Assembly (NCBI RefSeq): GCF_030264295.1
Contig: NZ_CP127173.1
Span: 2,115,501-2,179,500 of the forward strand
Reading direction: 5' to 3'
Length of the DNA: 64,000 bases
DNA from: Amycolatopsis nalaikhensis
Lineage (GTDB): Bacteria; Actinomycetota; Actinomycetes; Mycobacteriales; Pseudonocardiaceae
In this document: piece after piece, positions 48,393 through 56,967 of the stretch
How positions within the stretch are numbered: position 1 is the stretch's first letter
How the letters are laid out: each line of letters starts with the position of its first letter
The notes under the pieces: generated by a model
What the model was told of the DNA's origin: nothing
Seen by the model: only the letters and a program-made list of their open reading frames with translations
The model's database searches: none
Made by a program: the position numbers and the translations under genes

Positions 48393-50718
48393 ATGGAGGC
48401 AGACTCCCTCGCCGAGCTGGTCGAGCTGAGTCCCGACGCGATCTGCGTCCACGAAGACGGCGTCCTCGTCTACGCCAACCGCGCGGCCCTCGACACGTTC
48501 GCCGCGCGGTGCGCCGACGAGGTCGTCGGCCGCCGGTTCACCGATTTCGTCGCCGCGGACTCGCTGCCCGCGGTCGTCGAGGAGCTCACGCGGCTGACCG
48601 AGCCGGGCCAGGCGACCGAGCCGGTCGAAGCGCTGATGTCGCGCCTGGACGGCAGCAAGTTCGCGGTCGAGACGGTGACGGTCCGCCTCGCCGGCCGGCC
48701 CGCGTACCAGGTCGTCATGCGCGACATCACGGCGAAGAAGGCCGCCGCCGACGCCCTCCGCTACCAGGCCGCGCTCGTGTCGCACGTCAGCGACGCTCTC
48801 ATCGCCACCACCGGCGAAGGCGTCGTGACCAGCTGGAACCCGGCCGCCGAAGCCGTCTACGGGTGGAGCGCGGCCGAAGCCATCGGGCGGCGGGCGAGCG
48901 AGCTGGTCGGCGCGCCGCTCGACCTGCCGGCCATCCGGCGCGGCGGCGGCGTCGCGGAGGCGGTGCACCGGCGGCGGGACGGCGCGCCGCTGGCCGTCCG
49001 CGTCTCGGCAGCTGAAATGAACGACGGCTACGTGCTGGTCTGCGCGGACGAAACCGCGCGCCGCCGGGCCGAGCAGAACTACCGCACGGTCGTCGCGTCC
49101 CTCGACGAAGGCGTCCTGGTGATGGGTGCGAACGGGCTCATCGAGGCAGCGAACCCGGCGGCCTGCCGGATACTCGGCGTCGCCGAAGCCGACCTGCTCG
49201 GCGTCCCGTGCCACACGCTGGTGCTGTTCACCGAGTCCGGGCGGTGGATCCCGCCCGACGAGATGCCGTCGGTGCAGACGCGGCGGACCGGCGTCACGCA
49301 CAACGGCCTGGTCGTACGGCTGCGCCGGCCGGACGGCCGCGACGTCTGGGTGTCTCTGAGCTGCACGGCTGCTCGACCCCGAAGACCCGGCGGCGATGGC
49401 CGTCGTGACGTCGTTCACCGACATCACCGAGACCCGCGCGATCAGCGCGCGGCTGGCGCACGACGCCACCCACGACCCGCTCACCCGGCTGGCGAACCGC
49501 ACGCTGGTGCTGAGCAGGCTCGACGCGCACGACCGCGGCGCGGTCACCGTGCTGTTCCTCGACCTGGACAAGTTCAAGGTCATCAACGACTCGCTCGGGC
49601 ACCCCGTCGGCGACCAGGTGCTGCGGATCGTCGGCGAGCGCCTGCGCCGCTGCTCGGGCCGCGACGACCTGGTCGGGCGGCTCGGCGGCGACGAATTCGT
49701 CGTCGTCACCGGCGAGGTGACCGAACCGGGCGAGGTGCGCGCGCTGGCCGAGCACCTGCGCGCCGCGCTGGCCGAGCCGATCGGCGTGCTGGGCAGGCAG
49801 CTGCACCTCGACGCGAGCATCGGCGTCGTGCTCGTCGGCGCGGCCGACCGCCGCAGCGCCGAGGACCTGCTGCGCGACGCGGACGTCGCGATGTACCAGG
49901 CGAAGGCGCTCGGGCGCGGCCGGCACCACTTCTTCGACGTCGGCCTGCGCGAGCGCATGCAGCGGCGGCTGCGGATGGAGCAGGACCTGCGCGACGCGGT
50001 GCAGGACGGCCAGCTCTGGCCCGCCTACCAGCCGGTGGTCGACCTGCGGACCGGCGAGATGGTGGCGGTCGAGGCGCTGCTGCGCTGGACGCACCCCCGC
50101 CACGGCCCGATCTCGCCGGCGGAGTTCATCCCGCTGGCCGAGGAGAGCGACCTGATCAACGTGATCGGCAAGGAGATGCTCCGCGCGACGACCCGCGAGC
50201 TCGCCACCCGGCGCGCCGCCGGTCTCGACCTGACGCTCAAGGTCAATCTCTCGGCCCGGCAGCTCGACGACCCGCACCTGGTGCCCGCGGTCCAGGACGC
50301 GCTGGCGAGCACCGGGCTGCCCGCGAGCGCGTTGTGCCTGGAGGTCACGGAAAGCGCTTTGATGCGCGACCAGGAAGCGGCCGCGGAAGTGCTCGCTTCC
50401 CTGCGCTCACTGGGTGTCCTGCTGGCGATCGACGATTTCGGCACGGGATATTCGTCGCTGGCGCAGCTGCGGCGGTTGACGTTGGACACGCTGAAGATCG
50501 ACCGCTCGTTCATCACCGGGATCGCCGAATCGCACGACGCGGAGGCGATCGTCACGAGCATCATCGCGATGGCCCACGCGGTGGACCTGACGGTGATCGC
50601 CGAGGGCGTCGAATCCGCGGAACAGGCAGACCTGTTGCGGTCATTGGGATGCGACCAGGCGCAGGGCTACCACCTCGGCCGCCCGGTGGCGGCGGCCGAG
50701 CTGTTCGGTCCTCAGTAG
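48393..50718 (+). pseudogene. PAS-PAS-PAS-GGDEF-EAL cyclic di-GMP protein, interrupted by a frameshift
   Basis: Starts at ATG 48393. Three PAS regions: ELSPDAICVHEDGVLVYANR, then LVSHVSDALIATTGEG, and VVASLDEGVLVMGANGLIEA. Near 49359-49363 the frame breaks: VWVSLS is followed in the +1 frame by ARLLDPEDPAAM. From there GGDEF is intact (RLGGDEFVVV), then EAL with VAVEALLRW and the DDFGTGYSS motif. The likely intact product is about 775 aa with cyclase and phosphodiesterase motifs. The downstream half has its own ATG at 49396. Possibly a sequencing error. Confidence 0.82.
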
Positions 50719-51497
50719 ACGGTCAGGAGCCGGCCGAGTTCGTCCGGGGTCAGTTCGATGCCGAGGTCCTTGAGGGTGGCGTCGAGCTCTTCGGGTACGA
50801 CCGTGGTGGTTTCCTTGCTGCCATCGGGTTTTTCGACGGTGAGTTCCCGCCCGAGCAGCTTGCGGCTGACGCCGGGTTCGAGCGTCATGATCACCAGTTG
50901 TCCGGTGAACGGCGACTTCGGGTGCGTCGAGGTGTAGTGGTGGTAGACCTCGAAGTCGATGGGGTGCATCCCGTCGAGCCGGAACTCGAGGATGTCCTCG
51001 CCGTCTTTCTGCAGGGTCCACCAGCCGTCGTGGTGCTTCAGCCTCTGCGGCCACCCGGCCTGGTCGACGACCGCGCCGTCGACGAGCGGCAGCGGATCGA
51101 GGATCCCGGCCCCGTAGCCGACATCGGCGAGGAACCGCTGCCCGTCGGCTTCGGCGACGACGGTCATGTGCGTGGCGGGCCCGGGCCGCCGCGGCTGGAC
51201 GCGCGCGGCGAGCCGGTGCACGCGGTAGCCGAGCCGCTCGAGGACGGCGGCGAAGAGGCCGTTCTGCTCGTAGCAGTAGCCGCCGCGCCGCCGCCCGACG
51301 AGCTTCGCGCTCACGACGTCGAGCGAAATCCCTTGGTGCTGCCCGAGAACGACGTCGACGTTCTCGAACGGGATCGCCTGGACGTGGGCCCGCATGAGGT
51401 CGCGGAGCGCTTCTTCGGACGGTTCGCGCCGTGGTTGCCCGGTCCGCGCCAGGTACGCGTCGAGGTCGAGCGCGTCGATGCCCCATTCATCGGTCAT
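50712..51497 (-). CDS. nat: arylamine N-acetyltransferase
   Basis: A 261-aa protein from ATG 51497. The catalytic triad is visible: Cys in GRRRGGYCYEQNGLFAAVL, His in PATHMTVV and Asp in FLADVGYGAG. IPFENVDVVLGQ and LDVVSAKLVG are also family-typical. It transfers acetyl (or other acyl) from acyl-CoA to arylamines or hydrazines. Convergent with the GGDEF-EAL gene, overlapping it by 7 bp. Confidence 0.92.
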   Translation of the reverse strand: MTDEWGIDALDLDAYLARTGQPRREPSEEALRDLMRAHVQAIPFENVDVVLGQHQGISLDVVSAKLVGRRRGGYCYEQNGLFAAVLERLGYRVHRLAARVQPRRPGPATHMTVVAEADGQRFLADVGYGAGILDPLPLVDGAVVDQAGWPQRLKHHDGWWTLQKDGEDILEFRLDGMHPIDFEVYHHYTSTHPKSPFTGQLVIMTLEPGVSRKLLGRELTVEKPDGSKETTTVVPEELDATLKDLGIELTPDELGRLLTVY

Positions 51498-51530
51498 GGG
51501 TTCAGCGTGCACCCTCGACCTTGATCGAGG

Positions 51531-51881
51531 TCAACCCTCGTGCACGACCTTCCGCACCTCGACGGCGGTGTACTGCGCGTCGGGGATCTTCGCGGCCAGC
51601 TCGACGGCCCGAGCCTCGCTCTCGACGTCGACGACGTAGTAGCCGCAGAGGAAGGCTTCGGACTCGACGAAGCCGCCGTTGGTGGTCCGCGCGACGCCGT
51701 TCTCGACGCGGACGGTCTTGGTGTCGCCGGGTTCGGCGAGCGCCTTGGTCTCGACCATCTCGCCGGACTCGGTGATCAGCTTGATGAAGGCGCCGTGGCC
51801 TTCGTAGACCGCGTTCTTCTGGTCGTCGGTGAGGGTGGCCCAGAGGGCCGGGTTCATGTGGAGCGTCAGGAGGAATTTCAT
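51531..51881 (-). CDS. YCII/DGPF-domain protein
   Basis: A 116-aa protein from ATG 51881 (MKFLLTLHMNPALWATLTDD). The YCII-related fold shows as FIKLITESGEMVETKALAEP, then a GGFVESEAFLCGYYVVDVES motif that corresponds to DGPFAE...GYYLI. These dimeric small proteins often accompany ECF sigma factors. No sigma gene is adjacent here. Function unknown. Confidence 0.8.
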   Translation of the reverse strand: MKFLLTLHMNPALWATLTDDQKNAVYEGHGAFIKLITESGEMVETKALAEPGDTKTVRVENGVARTTNGGFVESEAFLCGYYVVDVESEARAVELAAKIPDAQYTAVEVRKVVHEG

Positions 51882-51943
51882 GCCCGGGGGTCGGCGCGGG
51901 TTTCGCCGTCCGGACACGGCCGCGCGTGGTTCACTCGTTCGGC

Positions 51944-52087
51944 CTAACGGGCAGGCTGGTCAGCCCGCGGATGCGGGGCGGCGCCGATCGCGACGTGCAC
52001 GAACTCGCCGGTGTCGACGCGGACCCCGCCGATTTCCAGGCCGTCATAGCGGGCGTGCCGGTGCGGTTCGGCGATCACCCCGGTCAT
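51944..52087 (-). CDS. candidate 47-aa small protein
   Basis: ATG 52087 to TAG 51944: MTGVIAEPHRHARYDGLEIG followed by GVRVDTGEFVHVAIGAAPHP. The composition looks protein-like and the frame fills the gap between two genes. The ribosome binding site is weak and I recognise no family. Confidence 0.4.
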   Translation of the reverse strand: MTGVIAEPHRHARYDGLEIGGVRVDTGEFVHVAIGAAPHPRADQPAR

Positions 52088-52125
52088 CGTCCGATGGTCT
52101 CGCTCACGTCACCGCGAGGGCAAGG

Positions 52126-52692
52126 TCAACGTCGGCTGAGGAGGAGGTACCGCTCGTCGTCGATTTCCTTGCCCCACAAGGCGGGATCGTCGAGCACCCG
52201 GACATCGGCCTCTTGGCGGTGCATGCGGACGAGGGCCCGGCATGCGTCACGGGTGAGCCCGGCACCGGTGAACCAGCGCCCCTCGACGAGGACGAGCCGC
52301 CCACCGGGCTTGAGCAACCGCACCCACCGCCCGACGGCGGCTCCGGGATCGGGCATGGCCCAGAGGACATGCCGCACGAGAACGACGTCGTAAGTTCCGG
52401 GCGGACAGGGCGGATCGGCGGCATCCCCCAGCCGAAAGTCGACGTGGACGGCTTTCCGCCGGGCGACGTCGAGCATGCGGCTGGAGAGGTCGACGCCACA
52501 GACGTCGTGCCCGGCTTCGGCGAGGAGGAGGGAGAGGCTGCCGGTCCCGCACCCGAGATCGACGACGGCGGCCGGAGCGGGCGGCATCAGCGGGAGAAGC
52601 AGGTCGGCCCAGGCTTGCCGGACGGCCGGGTCTCGAAGGCCGTGGTCGGGTTCGTCGTCGAAGGTGTCGGCTTCCGCGTCCCAGAGGTTCAC
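52126..52692 (-). CDS. class I SAM-dependent methyltransferase
   Basis: A 188-aa protein from GTG 52692 (VNLWDAEADTFDDEPDHGLR). Motif I AVVDLGCGTGSLSLLLAEAG, then CGVDLSSRMLDVARRK, and VVLVRHVLWAMPDPG. The start with W-D-x-xAxxFDxEPDHG is shared by a group of actinobacterial methyltransferases. Substrate unknown. It is the last host gene before the tRNA-Phe terminator and the prophage boundary. Confidence 0.87.
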   Translation of the reverse strand: MNLWDAEADTFDDEPDHGLRDPAVRQAWADLLLPLMPPAPAAVVDLGCGTGSLSLLLAEAGHDVCGVDLSSRMLDVARRKAVHVDFRLGDAADPPCPPGTYDVVLVRHVLWAMPDPGAAVGRWVRLLKPGGRLVLVEGRWFTGAGLTRDACRALVRMHRQEADVRVLDDPALWGKEIDDERYLLLSRR

Positions 52693-52720
52693 GCGGACAG
52701 CATGCCGGGCCGCACCGACG

Positions 52721-52752
52721 AAAAAACCGCCCTGACGGATCAGGGCGGTTTT
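52721..52752. terminator. intrinsic terminator of the tRNA-Phe locus
   Basis: Stem AACCGCCCTGA-CGGA-TCAGGGCGGTT (11-bp arms, 52725-52750) flanked by A6 on the left and TTTT on the right, so it works in both directions. For the minus strand it follows the tRNA-Phe 3' end by a few bases. Confidence 0.88.
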
Positions 52753-52758
52753 CGTTCC

Positions 52759-52803
52759 GGTGGCCAGGGCCGGGGTCGAACCGGCGACCTTCCGCTTTTC
52801 AGG
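52759..52803 (-). other. displaced 3' fragment of tRNA-Phe, prophage attachment site (attL)
   Basis: On the minus strand the sequence matches tRNA-Phe from the anticodon loop (CCTGAAAAGCGG, anticodon GAA) through the T arm (GCCGG-TTCGACC-CCGGC) and acceptor strand (CCTGGCC-A). CCA is not encoded. The 5' half that should follow at higher coordinates is absent: the anticodon stem partner TCCGC is replaced by TACAC and no GGCCAGG acceptor occurs. This is the expected scar where a phage integrated into the 3' half of the tRNA gene. Confidence 0.85.
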
Positions 52804-52893
52804 TGTAGCTCTCCGAGCGCTGTGCTCACCTGCGGGATTGCAGGTTATCAGCAAGCGCAACCCCCAAAGTTGTACGCTCGCTAAACGATCTTG

Positions 52894-53391
52894 CTAGCCA
52901 GCTCGCCGGGACGATCGTAGCCGCCGCGCCGCAGAGCGGCGGACGTCGTCGAGGGCTCGACGCTCCCACGTGCCGAGCCGCTTGTGCAGCTCGTCGAATT
53001 CGCGCCGGGACAGGTCGACCACCCGAAGGCAGAGCGTACGAACGTCAACGACGAGTGCCTCGGCTACCTCGTCGGGCTCGTCGGACCACCGCAGGGCGTC
53101 GGCCAGTTCGGTGACCACGATCAGCCGACGCGACGCGGCCGCGTGCACACGTCGCTCGAGACGGGTGTCGAGCCAGTACACGCCGCAGTAGCCGAGCACG
53201 TCATCACGTCGCTCATGGTGGACGATTTCGTGCGCGACAGTGCACCGCGCTTCGGCCTGATTCAAGAGCGGGTGAATCCGAATCCGACCGCCGCGGTAGT
53301 CGCCCCATCCGGCGACGGCAGCCGACACGACGACCTCGGCGCCGAGCACCTCGGCGTGCCGGTACGGGTCATAGGCACGGCCCCATTCCAT
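52894..53391 (-). CDS. ImmA/IrrE-type metallopeptidase
   Basis: A 165-aa protein from ATG 53391 (MEWGRAYDPYRHAEVLGAEV). The zinc motif HEIVH lies in CTVAHEIVHHERRDDVLGYC, preceded by GGRIRIHPLLNQAEARC, an ImmA/IrrE pattern. The C-terminal half is helical and Arg-rich. In ICE and phage, such peptidases cleave the XRE repressor to trigger induction. The repressor gene is immediately upstream (34 bp), which fits. Confidence 0.85.
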   Translation of the reverse strand: MEWGRAYDPYRHAEVLGAEVVVSAAVAGWGDYRGGRIRIHPLLNQAEARCTVAHEIVHHERRDDVLGYCGVYWLDTRLERRVHAAASRRLIVVTELADALRWSDEPDEVAEALVVDVRTLCLRVVDLSRREFDELHKRLGTWERRALDDVRRSAARRLRSSRRAG

Positions 53392-53425
53392 GCGTGTTCC
53401 TCCCCAACACGCGGGCGGTGGGAAG

Positions 53426-53893
53426 TCAGGCGCCGGTGTCCGGGCCGGGTTCGTCGGGCCGTTCGGCCTCGCTGAGCCACTCGCGTTCTTGTTGAACTCT
53501 CATCGGTTCCGTACCTGGGCTGTCGGCGACGAGCTGTAGAGAGTTACCTCGGTCAAACGTGGGATGTTTCACGTTCGCGTCGGGAACTCTCGAGGTCAGC
53601 TCGCCGAACCGCGTGTCGATCTCGTCGAGCAGCTCGCGCACCGAGTAGGCCGCGAGGCTCTGCCGGGCCTCGTTCGCCTTAAGCAATCCAGCGCCGGCGA
53701 GCAGCGGCACGAGAGGCTCGCCGAGCGCCTCGGCGACGGCTCGCGCGTTCGGGATCGTGGGCGGCGACCCGCGCTTTCGCCAATCGGATATCCGACTCTC
53801 GGACACGCCAGCGGCGCGCGCGAGGTGCGCCGGCTTCCATCCGCGTTGCTCGAGCTGCGCTTGCAGGTACGTCCACCACTGCCCGTCACTCAT
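53426..53893 (-). CDS. XRE-family phage repressor
   Basis: A 155-aa protein. The HTH is LEQRGWKPAHLARAAGVSES with RISDWRKRGSPPTIPNARAV. The C-terminal part is acidic/helical (LLDEIDTRFGELTSRVPD) and ends PDEPGPDTGA; it lacks a peptidase S24 (LexA-like) domain, consistent with inactivation by a separate ImmA peptidase. Divergent from the Cro-like gene, with three palindromic operators between. Confidence 0.85.
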   Translation of the reverse strand: MSDGQWWTYLQAQLEQRGWKPAHLARAAGVSESRISDWRKRGSPPTIPNARAVAEALGEPLVPLLAGAGLLKANEARQSLAAYSVRELLDEIDTRFGELTSRVPDANVKHPTFDRGNSLQLVADSPGTEPMRVQQEREWLSEAERPDEPGPDTGA

Positions 53894-53904
53894 AGCGCCA
53901 TCCT

Positions 53905-54043
53905 ACTTCCGCAGACGGAAGTATCGACACCCGCCGCAAGTCGGTCATTCGCATACTTGCGTACACGGAAGCGTTGAAAGTCCTTTCCACCTGCCCGTAT
54001 GGTCGATCTTCCGCGGGGGTTCGAGATCTTCCACACGCGGAAG
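53905..54043. promoter_or_regulatory. prophage lysis/lysogeny control region with three operators
   Basis: Three 16-bp sites of form CTTCCG-N4-CGGAAG: CTTCCGCAGACGGAAG (53906, extended to an 18-bp palindrome from 53905), CTTGCGTACACGGAAG (53956) and CTTCCACACGCGGAAG (54028). An extra half-site CTTCCG is at 54008. They are 50 and 72 bp apart and lie between the repressor and Cro-like start codons. Confidence 0.8.
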
Positions 54044-54060
54044 CAGGAGGGGAACGTTTA

Positions 54061-54321
54061 GTGACATCGCACGTCCGCATCCGACCGGATGCGCTTAGCA
54101 AGATTGCCACTGCGAAGGGGCTGCGGTCGCGGTACGCGCTCGCGAAGTGTCTCGGCGTCAGTCAGTCCACCGTCGGGCGCGTACTCGACGGCGAGCAGTG
54201 GCCCGGAAACGAGTTCATCGCCGCAACGATCAAGGGGCTTGACATCCCGTTCGACGTGGTGTTCGAGGTAACCGGTGGCGACATCGCCTCGACGCCCGAG
54301 TGCGCCGGGGTGGCCGGATGA
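54061..54321 (+). CDS. Cro-like small XRE/HTH regulator
   Basis: An 86-aa protein from GTG 54061 behind GGAGGGG. The HTH reads SRYALAKCLGVSQSTVGRVL with DGEQWPGNEFIAATIKGLDI. It is the first gene of the phage early operon, opposite the repressor, the usual Cro position. Stop overlaps the exonuclease start (ATGA). Confidence 0.8.
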   Translation: MTSHVRIRPDALSKIATAKGLRSRYALAKCLGVSQSTVGRVLDGEQWPGNEFIAATIKGLDIPFDVVFEVTGGDIASTPECAGVAG

Positions 54322-55223
54322 GCGCCGCCGCTGTCCGCGTGGGCACGTTCGAGCCGGGCTCGGCCGAATGGCTTGCCGCCCGCGCGTCCGCGCTCGGCGG
54401 TTCCGAGGTGGCCGCGGTTCTCGGCCTCTCGCCGTGGGAATCGCGTTTCTCGCTGTGGCACCGAAAGAAGGGCAACACCGGTCCGGCAGATGACAACGAC
54501 GTCATGCGGTGGGGTCGCTGGCTCGAGGACCCTATCGCCCGCGCGTTCGCCGCGGCGCACCCTGAGTACCGCGTGCGCCGGTCCGGCACCTGGGCCAGTC
54601 GGGCGCGTCGGTGGCAGGTGGCGACGCCCGATCGGCTGCTGTCCACGCTCACCGAGCGCGCACTGCTCGAGGTGAAGACCGCGCACAACGCCGACGAGTG
54701 GGGCGAGCCGGGTACCGACGAGGTGCCGATCTACTACCGGACACAAGCCCTATGGCAGCTCGACACACTCGGCCTGTCCCGCGCGCACATCGCCGTGTTG
54801 ATCTCCGGCTCGGACTACCGCGAGTACGTCGTCGACTGGAACATCGCCGAGGTTTCCGTGCTCCGCGACGCCGCCCGCGAATTCCTCGACACCCTCGAAC
54901 GCGATGAACGCCCGGACATCGACGAGCACACCGCGACCTACCGCACCGTGCGCGCGCTGCACCCGCTCATTGACGACGTCGAGGTCGAGATCGCCCCGAC
55001 GCTGGCCGAGCGGTATCGGGCCGCAGTCGCCGAGCACAAGGCCGCCGAGGACGCCAAGCGTCGCGCGGCCGCCGACGTGCTCGACGCGCTCGGCTCCGGC
55101 CGGCGCGCCGTAGTCGCCGGCGAGTCGATCGCCATCCGCGTACCGGGCACCGGCGACTCGCCGCCGTCGCTGCGCCCATCTCCCATCCGTTCGACACCGC
55201 AGAAGGTGAGCGCCGCAGCATGA
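54318..55223 (+). CDS. YqaJ-type phage exonuclease
   Basis: A 301-aa protein. YqaJ/lambda-Exo nuclease motifs: the start GSAEWLAARASALGGSEVAA, RWGRWLEDPIARAF with the acidic residue, WQVATPDRLL (D), and LLEVKTAHNADEWGEP (the E-x-K catalytic pair). QALWQLDTLGLSRAHIAVLI follows. It resects double-strand ends 5'-to-3' to load the RecT annealase encoded next. The ATGA junctions tie it to both neighbours. Confidence 0.9.
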   Translation: MSAAAVRVGTFEPGSAEWLAARASALGGSEVAAVLGLSPWESRFSLWHRKKGNTGPADDNDVMRWGRWLEDPIARAFAAAHPEYRVRRSGTWASRARRWQVATPDRLLSTLTERALLEVKTAHNADEWGEPGTDEVPIYYRTQALWQLDTLGLSRAHIAVLISGSDYREYVVDWNIAEVSVLRDAAREFLDTLERDERPDIDEHTATYRTVRALHPLIDDVEVEIAPTLAERYRAAVAEHKAAEDAKRRAAADVLDALGSGRRAVVAGESIAIRVPGTGDSPPSLRPSPIRSTPQKVSAAA

Positions 55224-56026
55224 CCACTCAGACCGTCACGTCGGCCGTCGCGCAGCAGCGGGACAGCTCACCGGCCGCGCTCGTGCGCAAGTACCGCACG
55301 GACTTCGCGACCGTGCTTCCTAGCCACATCAAGCCCGAGACCTGGCTGCGCATCGCTACCGGTGCCCTGCGCCGGAGTCCGCAGCTCGCGCACGCCGCGG
55401 AGAAGAACCCGACGTCGTTGCTCGTCGCACTTCTCGATGCCGCGCGCAAGGGGCTCGAGCCAGGCACGGAGCAGTACTACCTAGTCCCGCGCAAAACCAA
55501 GCGCGGTCCCGAGGTCCTCGGCATCACCGGGTATCAAGGCGAGGTCGAACTCATGTACCGGGCCGGCGCGGTGTCCTCGGTCAAGGTCGAAGTGGTGCGC
55601 GAACACGACACCTTCGCCTACAACCCGGGCGAGCACGACCGACCGGTGCACGAGATCAACTGGCGCGCCGACCGCGGCGACCTGGTGCTCGTCTACGCCT
55701 ACGCGAAGATGCGCGACGGGGCAACGAGCAACGTCTCGGTGCTCTCCGCCGACGACATCGCCGTCATTCTGTCCAAGGCCGAGGGCGCCGACTCGCCGTT
55801 CTCGCCGTGGCAGTGGAACCCCAAGGCGATGTGGCTCAAGTCGGCCGCGCACCAGCTCGCAAAGTGGGTGCCGACCAGCGCCGAGCGCGTCTGGCAGCCC
55901 GACGGCCCGCCGCCCGAGACGCCGCCGGCCGTGCCGGTCACCCTGCCCACCGCCGAGGACGTCGTCGACGCCGAAGTCGTCGACGACTGGCCGGCAGCGC
56001 CGGCAGACACCGCGGACGGTGAGTGA
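55220..56026 (+). CDS. recT: RecT family single-strand annealing protein
   Basis: A 268-aa protein. The RecT family is shown by FATVLPSHIKPETWLRIATG, SLLVALLDAARKGLEPGT, EQYYLVPR with GPEVLGITGYQGEVELMYRA, and the later WNPKAMWLKSAAHQLAKWVP. The acidic tail (VVDAEVVDDWPAAPADTADG) is typical. It anneals complementary strands produced by the upstream exonuclease in phage recombination. ATGA overlap with the exonuclease gene. Confidence 0.93.
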   Translation: MTTQTVTSAVAQQRDSSPAALVRKYRTDFATVLPSHIKPETWLRIATGALRRSPQLAHAAEKNPTSLLVALLDAARKGLEPGTEQYYLVPRKTKRGPEVLGITGYQGEVELMYRAGAVSSVKVEVVREHDTFAYNPGEHDRPVHEINWRADRGDLVLVYAYAKMRDGATSNVSVLSADDIAVILSKAEGADSPFSPWQWNPKAMWLKSAAHQLAKWVPTSAERVWQPDGPPPETPPAVPVTLPTAEDVVDAEVVDDWPAAPADTADGE

Positions 56027-56259
56027 TGACCGCGACCAGCGCGAAGGGGCTCAAGGTGATCGCCGACGAGCCGACCGACTGCTCGCCGTGCTGCCCGGAG
56101 TGTCCGATGTGCCCGGTAGTCGCCGGCCGCACGCCGGGGCAGCGGGTCTACGACATGTCCGGACACCGCGAGCTACTCGCCGACCTGGCCGAGTGGGCTC
56201 GCGAGATCCGGTCGCGATCGTGGGAGGGGTCCAAGCCGTGGCCGACCAGCTCGCCCTAG
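56026..56259 (+). CDS. small Cys-rich phage protein
   Basis: A 77-aa protein from ATG 56026 overlapping the recT stop. It contains a dense Cys cluster, CSPCCPECPMCP, that could bind zinc or iron-sulfur, and a helical C-terminus (HRELLADLAEWAREIRSRS). No family recognised. The following gene starts inside its 3' end. Confidence 0.6.
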   Translation: MTATSAKGLKVIADEPTDCSPCCPECPMCPVVAGRTPGQRVYDMSGHRELLADLAEWAREIRSRSWEGSKPWPTSSP

Positions 56260-56582
56260 GGTTCGCCGACCGGCACGACGGCCAAGAGGCCAACCTCGCC
56301 GCCGCGGTCGCCGTAAACCGCGACTACCGGGCCGCAGCCGAGGCCGCGCTCGCCGAGCTGGTCCGCGAAGGTCGCCCGTTCACCGCCGAGGACGTCCGCA
56401 AGGCCGTTCCCAAGGACGTCGAGCCGCACTCGCCGAACGTCCTTCCGTCCGTGCTCGGCACGTGGGCCGCGCGTCGGCTGATCGTGCCGTGCGGGGAGTA
56501 CCGCAGCCGCCGGCGAAGTCGTCGCGCGAGCCGTAACCGGGTGTGGATTGCTCGCGGGCCGGTCGTGGAAACGCTGTCGTAG
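56238..56582 (+). CDS. small phage protein, winged-helix-like
   Basis: A 114-aa protein from GTG 56238, with GGGAGGGG at 56222-56229 as ribosome binding site. It reads VADQLALGFADRHDGQEANL, then a helix-rich ALAELVREGRPFTAEDVRKA with NVLPSVLGTWAARRLIVPCG and a very basic RSRRRSRRASRNRVW tail. The pattern suggests a DNA-binding wing domain. Overlaps the Cys-rich gene by 22 bp. Confidence 0.6.
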   Translation: MADQLALGFADRHDGQEANLAAAVAVNRDYRAAAEAALAELVREGRPFTAEDVRKAVPKDVEPHSPNVLPSVLGTWAARRLIVPCGEYRSRRRSRRASRNRVWIARGPVVETLS

Positions 56583-56591
56583 AGCGGTTTC

Positions 56592-56611
56592 TTGTCACTT
56601 TGTTGTCACTT
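56592..56611 (+). repeat. direct repeat TTGTCACTT in the phage intergenic gap
   Basis: TTGTCACTT at 56592 and again at 56603, 11 bp apart (one helical turn), in the only sizeable gap of the early operon. A possible promoter or activator site. Confidence 0.35.
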
Positions 56612-56730
56612 CACGCCCAACTTCTTCCTTAGCGTTTCGAGTCAACACAGCAACAGCAGCACGTCACCGACCAGTGGCGGGCGCGGTGAAGCGCGCCCGC
56701 GTCCGCCGCTGCACCACCCCAGGGGGAACC

Positions 56731-56967
56731 GTGATCATCGAATTTCCCAGCACCAGGACCGCGGCCGCGCCCGTACGCAAGCTCGACGCGCTCGCCGTCG
56801 AGGCCGCGCTCAACGGCCGACGCACGTACGACGAGCTGCACCCGCGCGATGTGTTCGAGGTCGTCCGAATCGCTCGCCGGCGCGGCGACACCCTCGACCA
56901 GGTCGCCGAACTGCTCGACGTGGATTTCTTCATGATTGCCGACGAGTACGCCGCAGCGGGGGCCTGA
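56731..56967 (+). CDS. small phage protein with coiled helical region
   Basis: A 78-aa protein from GTG 56731 behind AGGGGG. It has VRKLDALAVEAALNGRRTYD and HPRDVFEVVRIARRRGDTLD with QVAELLDVDFFMIADEY, which resembles a small HTH. No family name can be given. Stop overlaps the replication gene start. Confidence 0.6.
   Translation: MIIEFPSTRTAAAPVRKLDALAVEAALNGRRTYDELHPRDVFEVVRIARRRGDTLDQVAELLDVDFFMIADEYAAAGA

Noticed and set aside
52759..52840. Intact tRNA gene
   Set aside because: Only the half from the anticodon loop to the acceptor end matches; the D arm and 5' acceptor strand are missing.
52845..54060. Integrase near the left attachment site
   Set aside because: Both genes here are an ImmA-like peptidase and a repressor; no tyrosine or serine recombinase motifs seen in the prophage part of the window.
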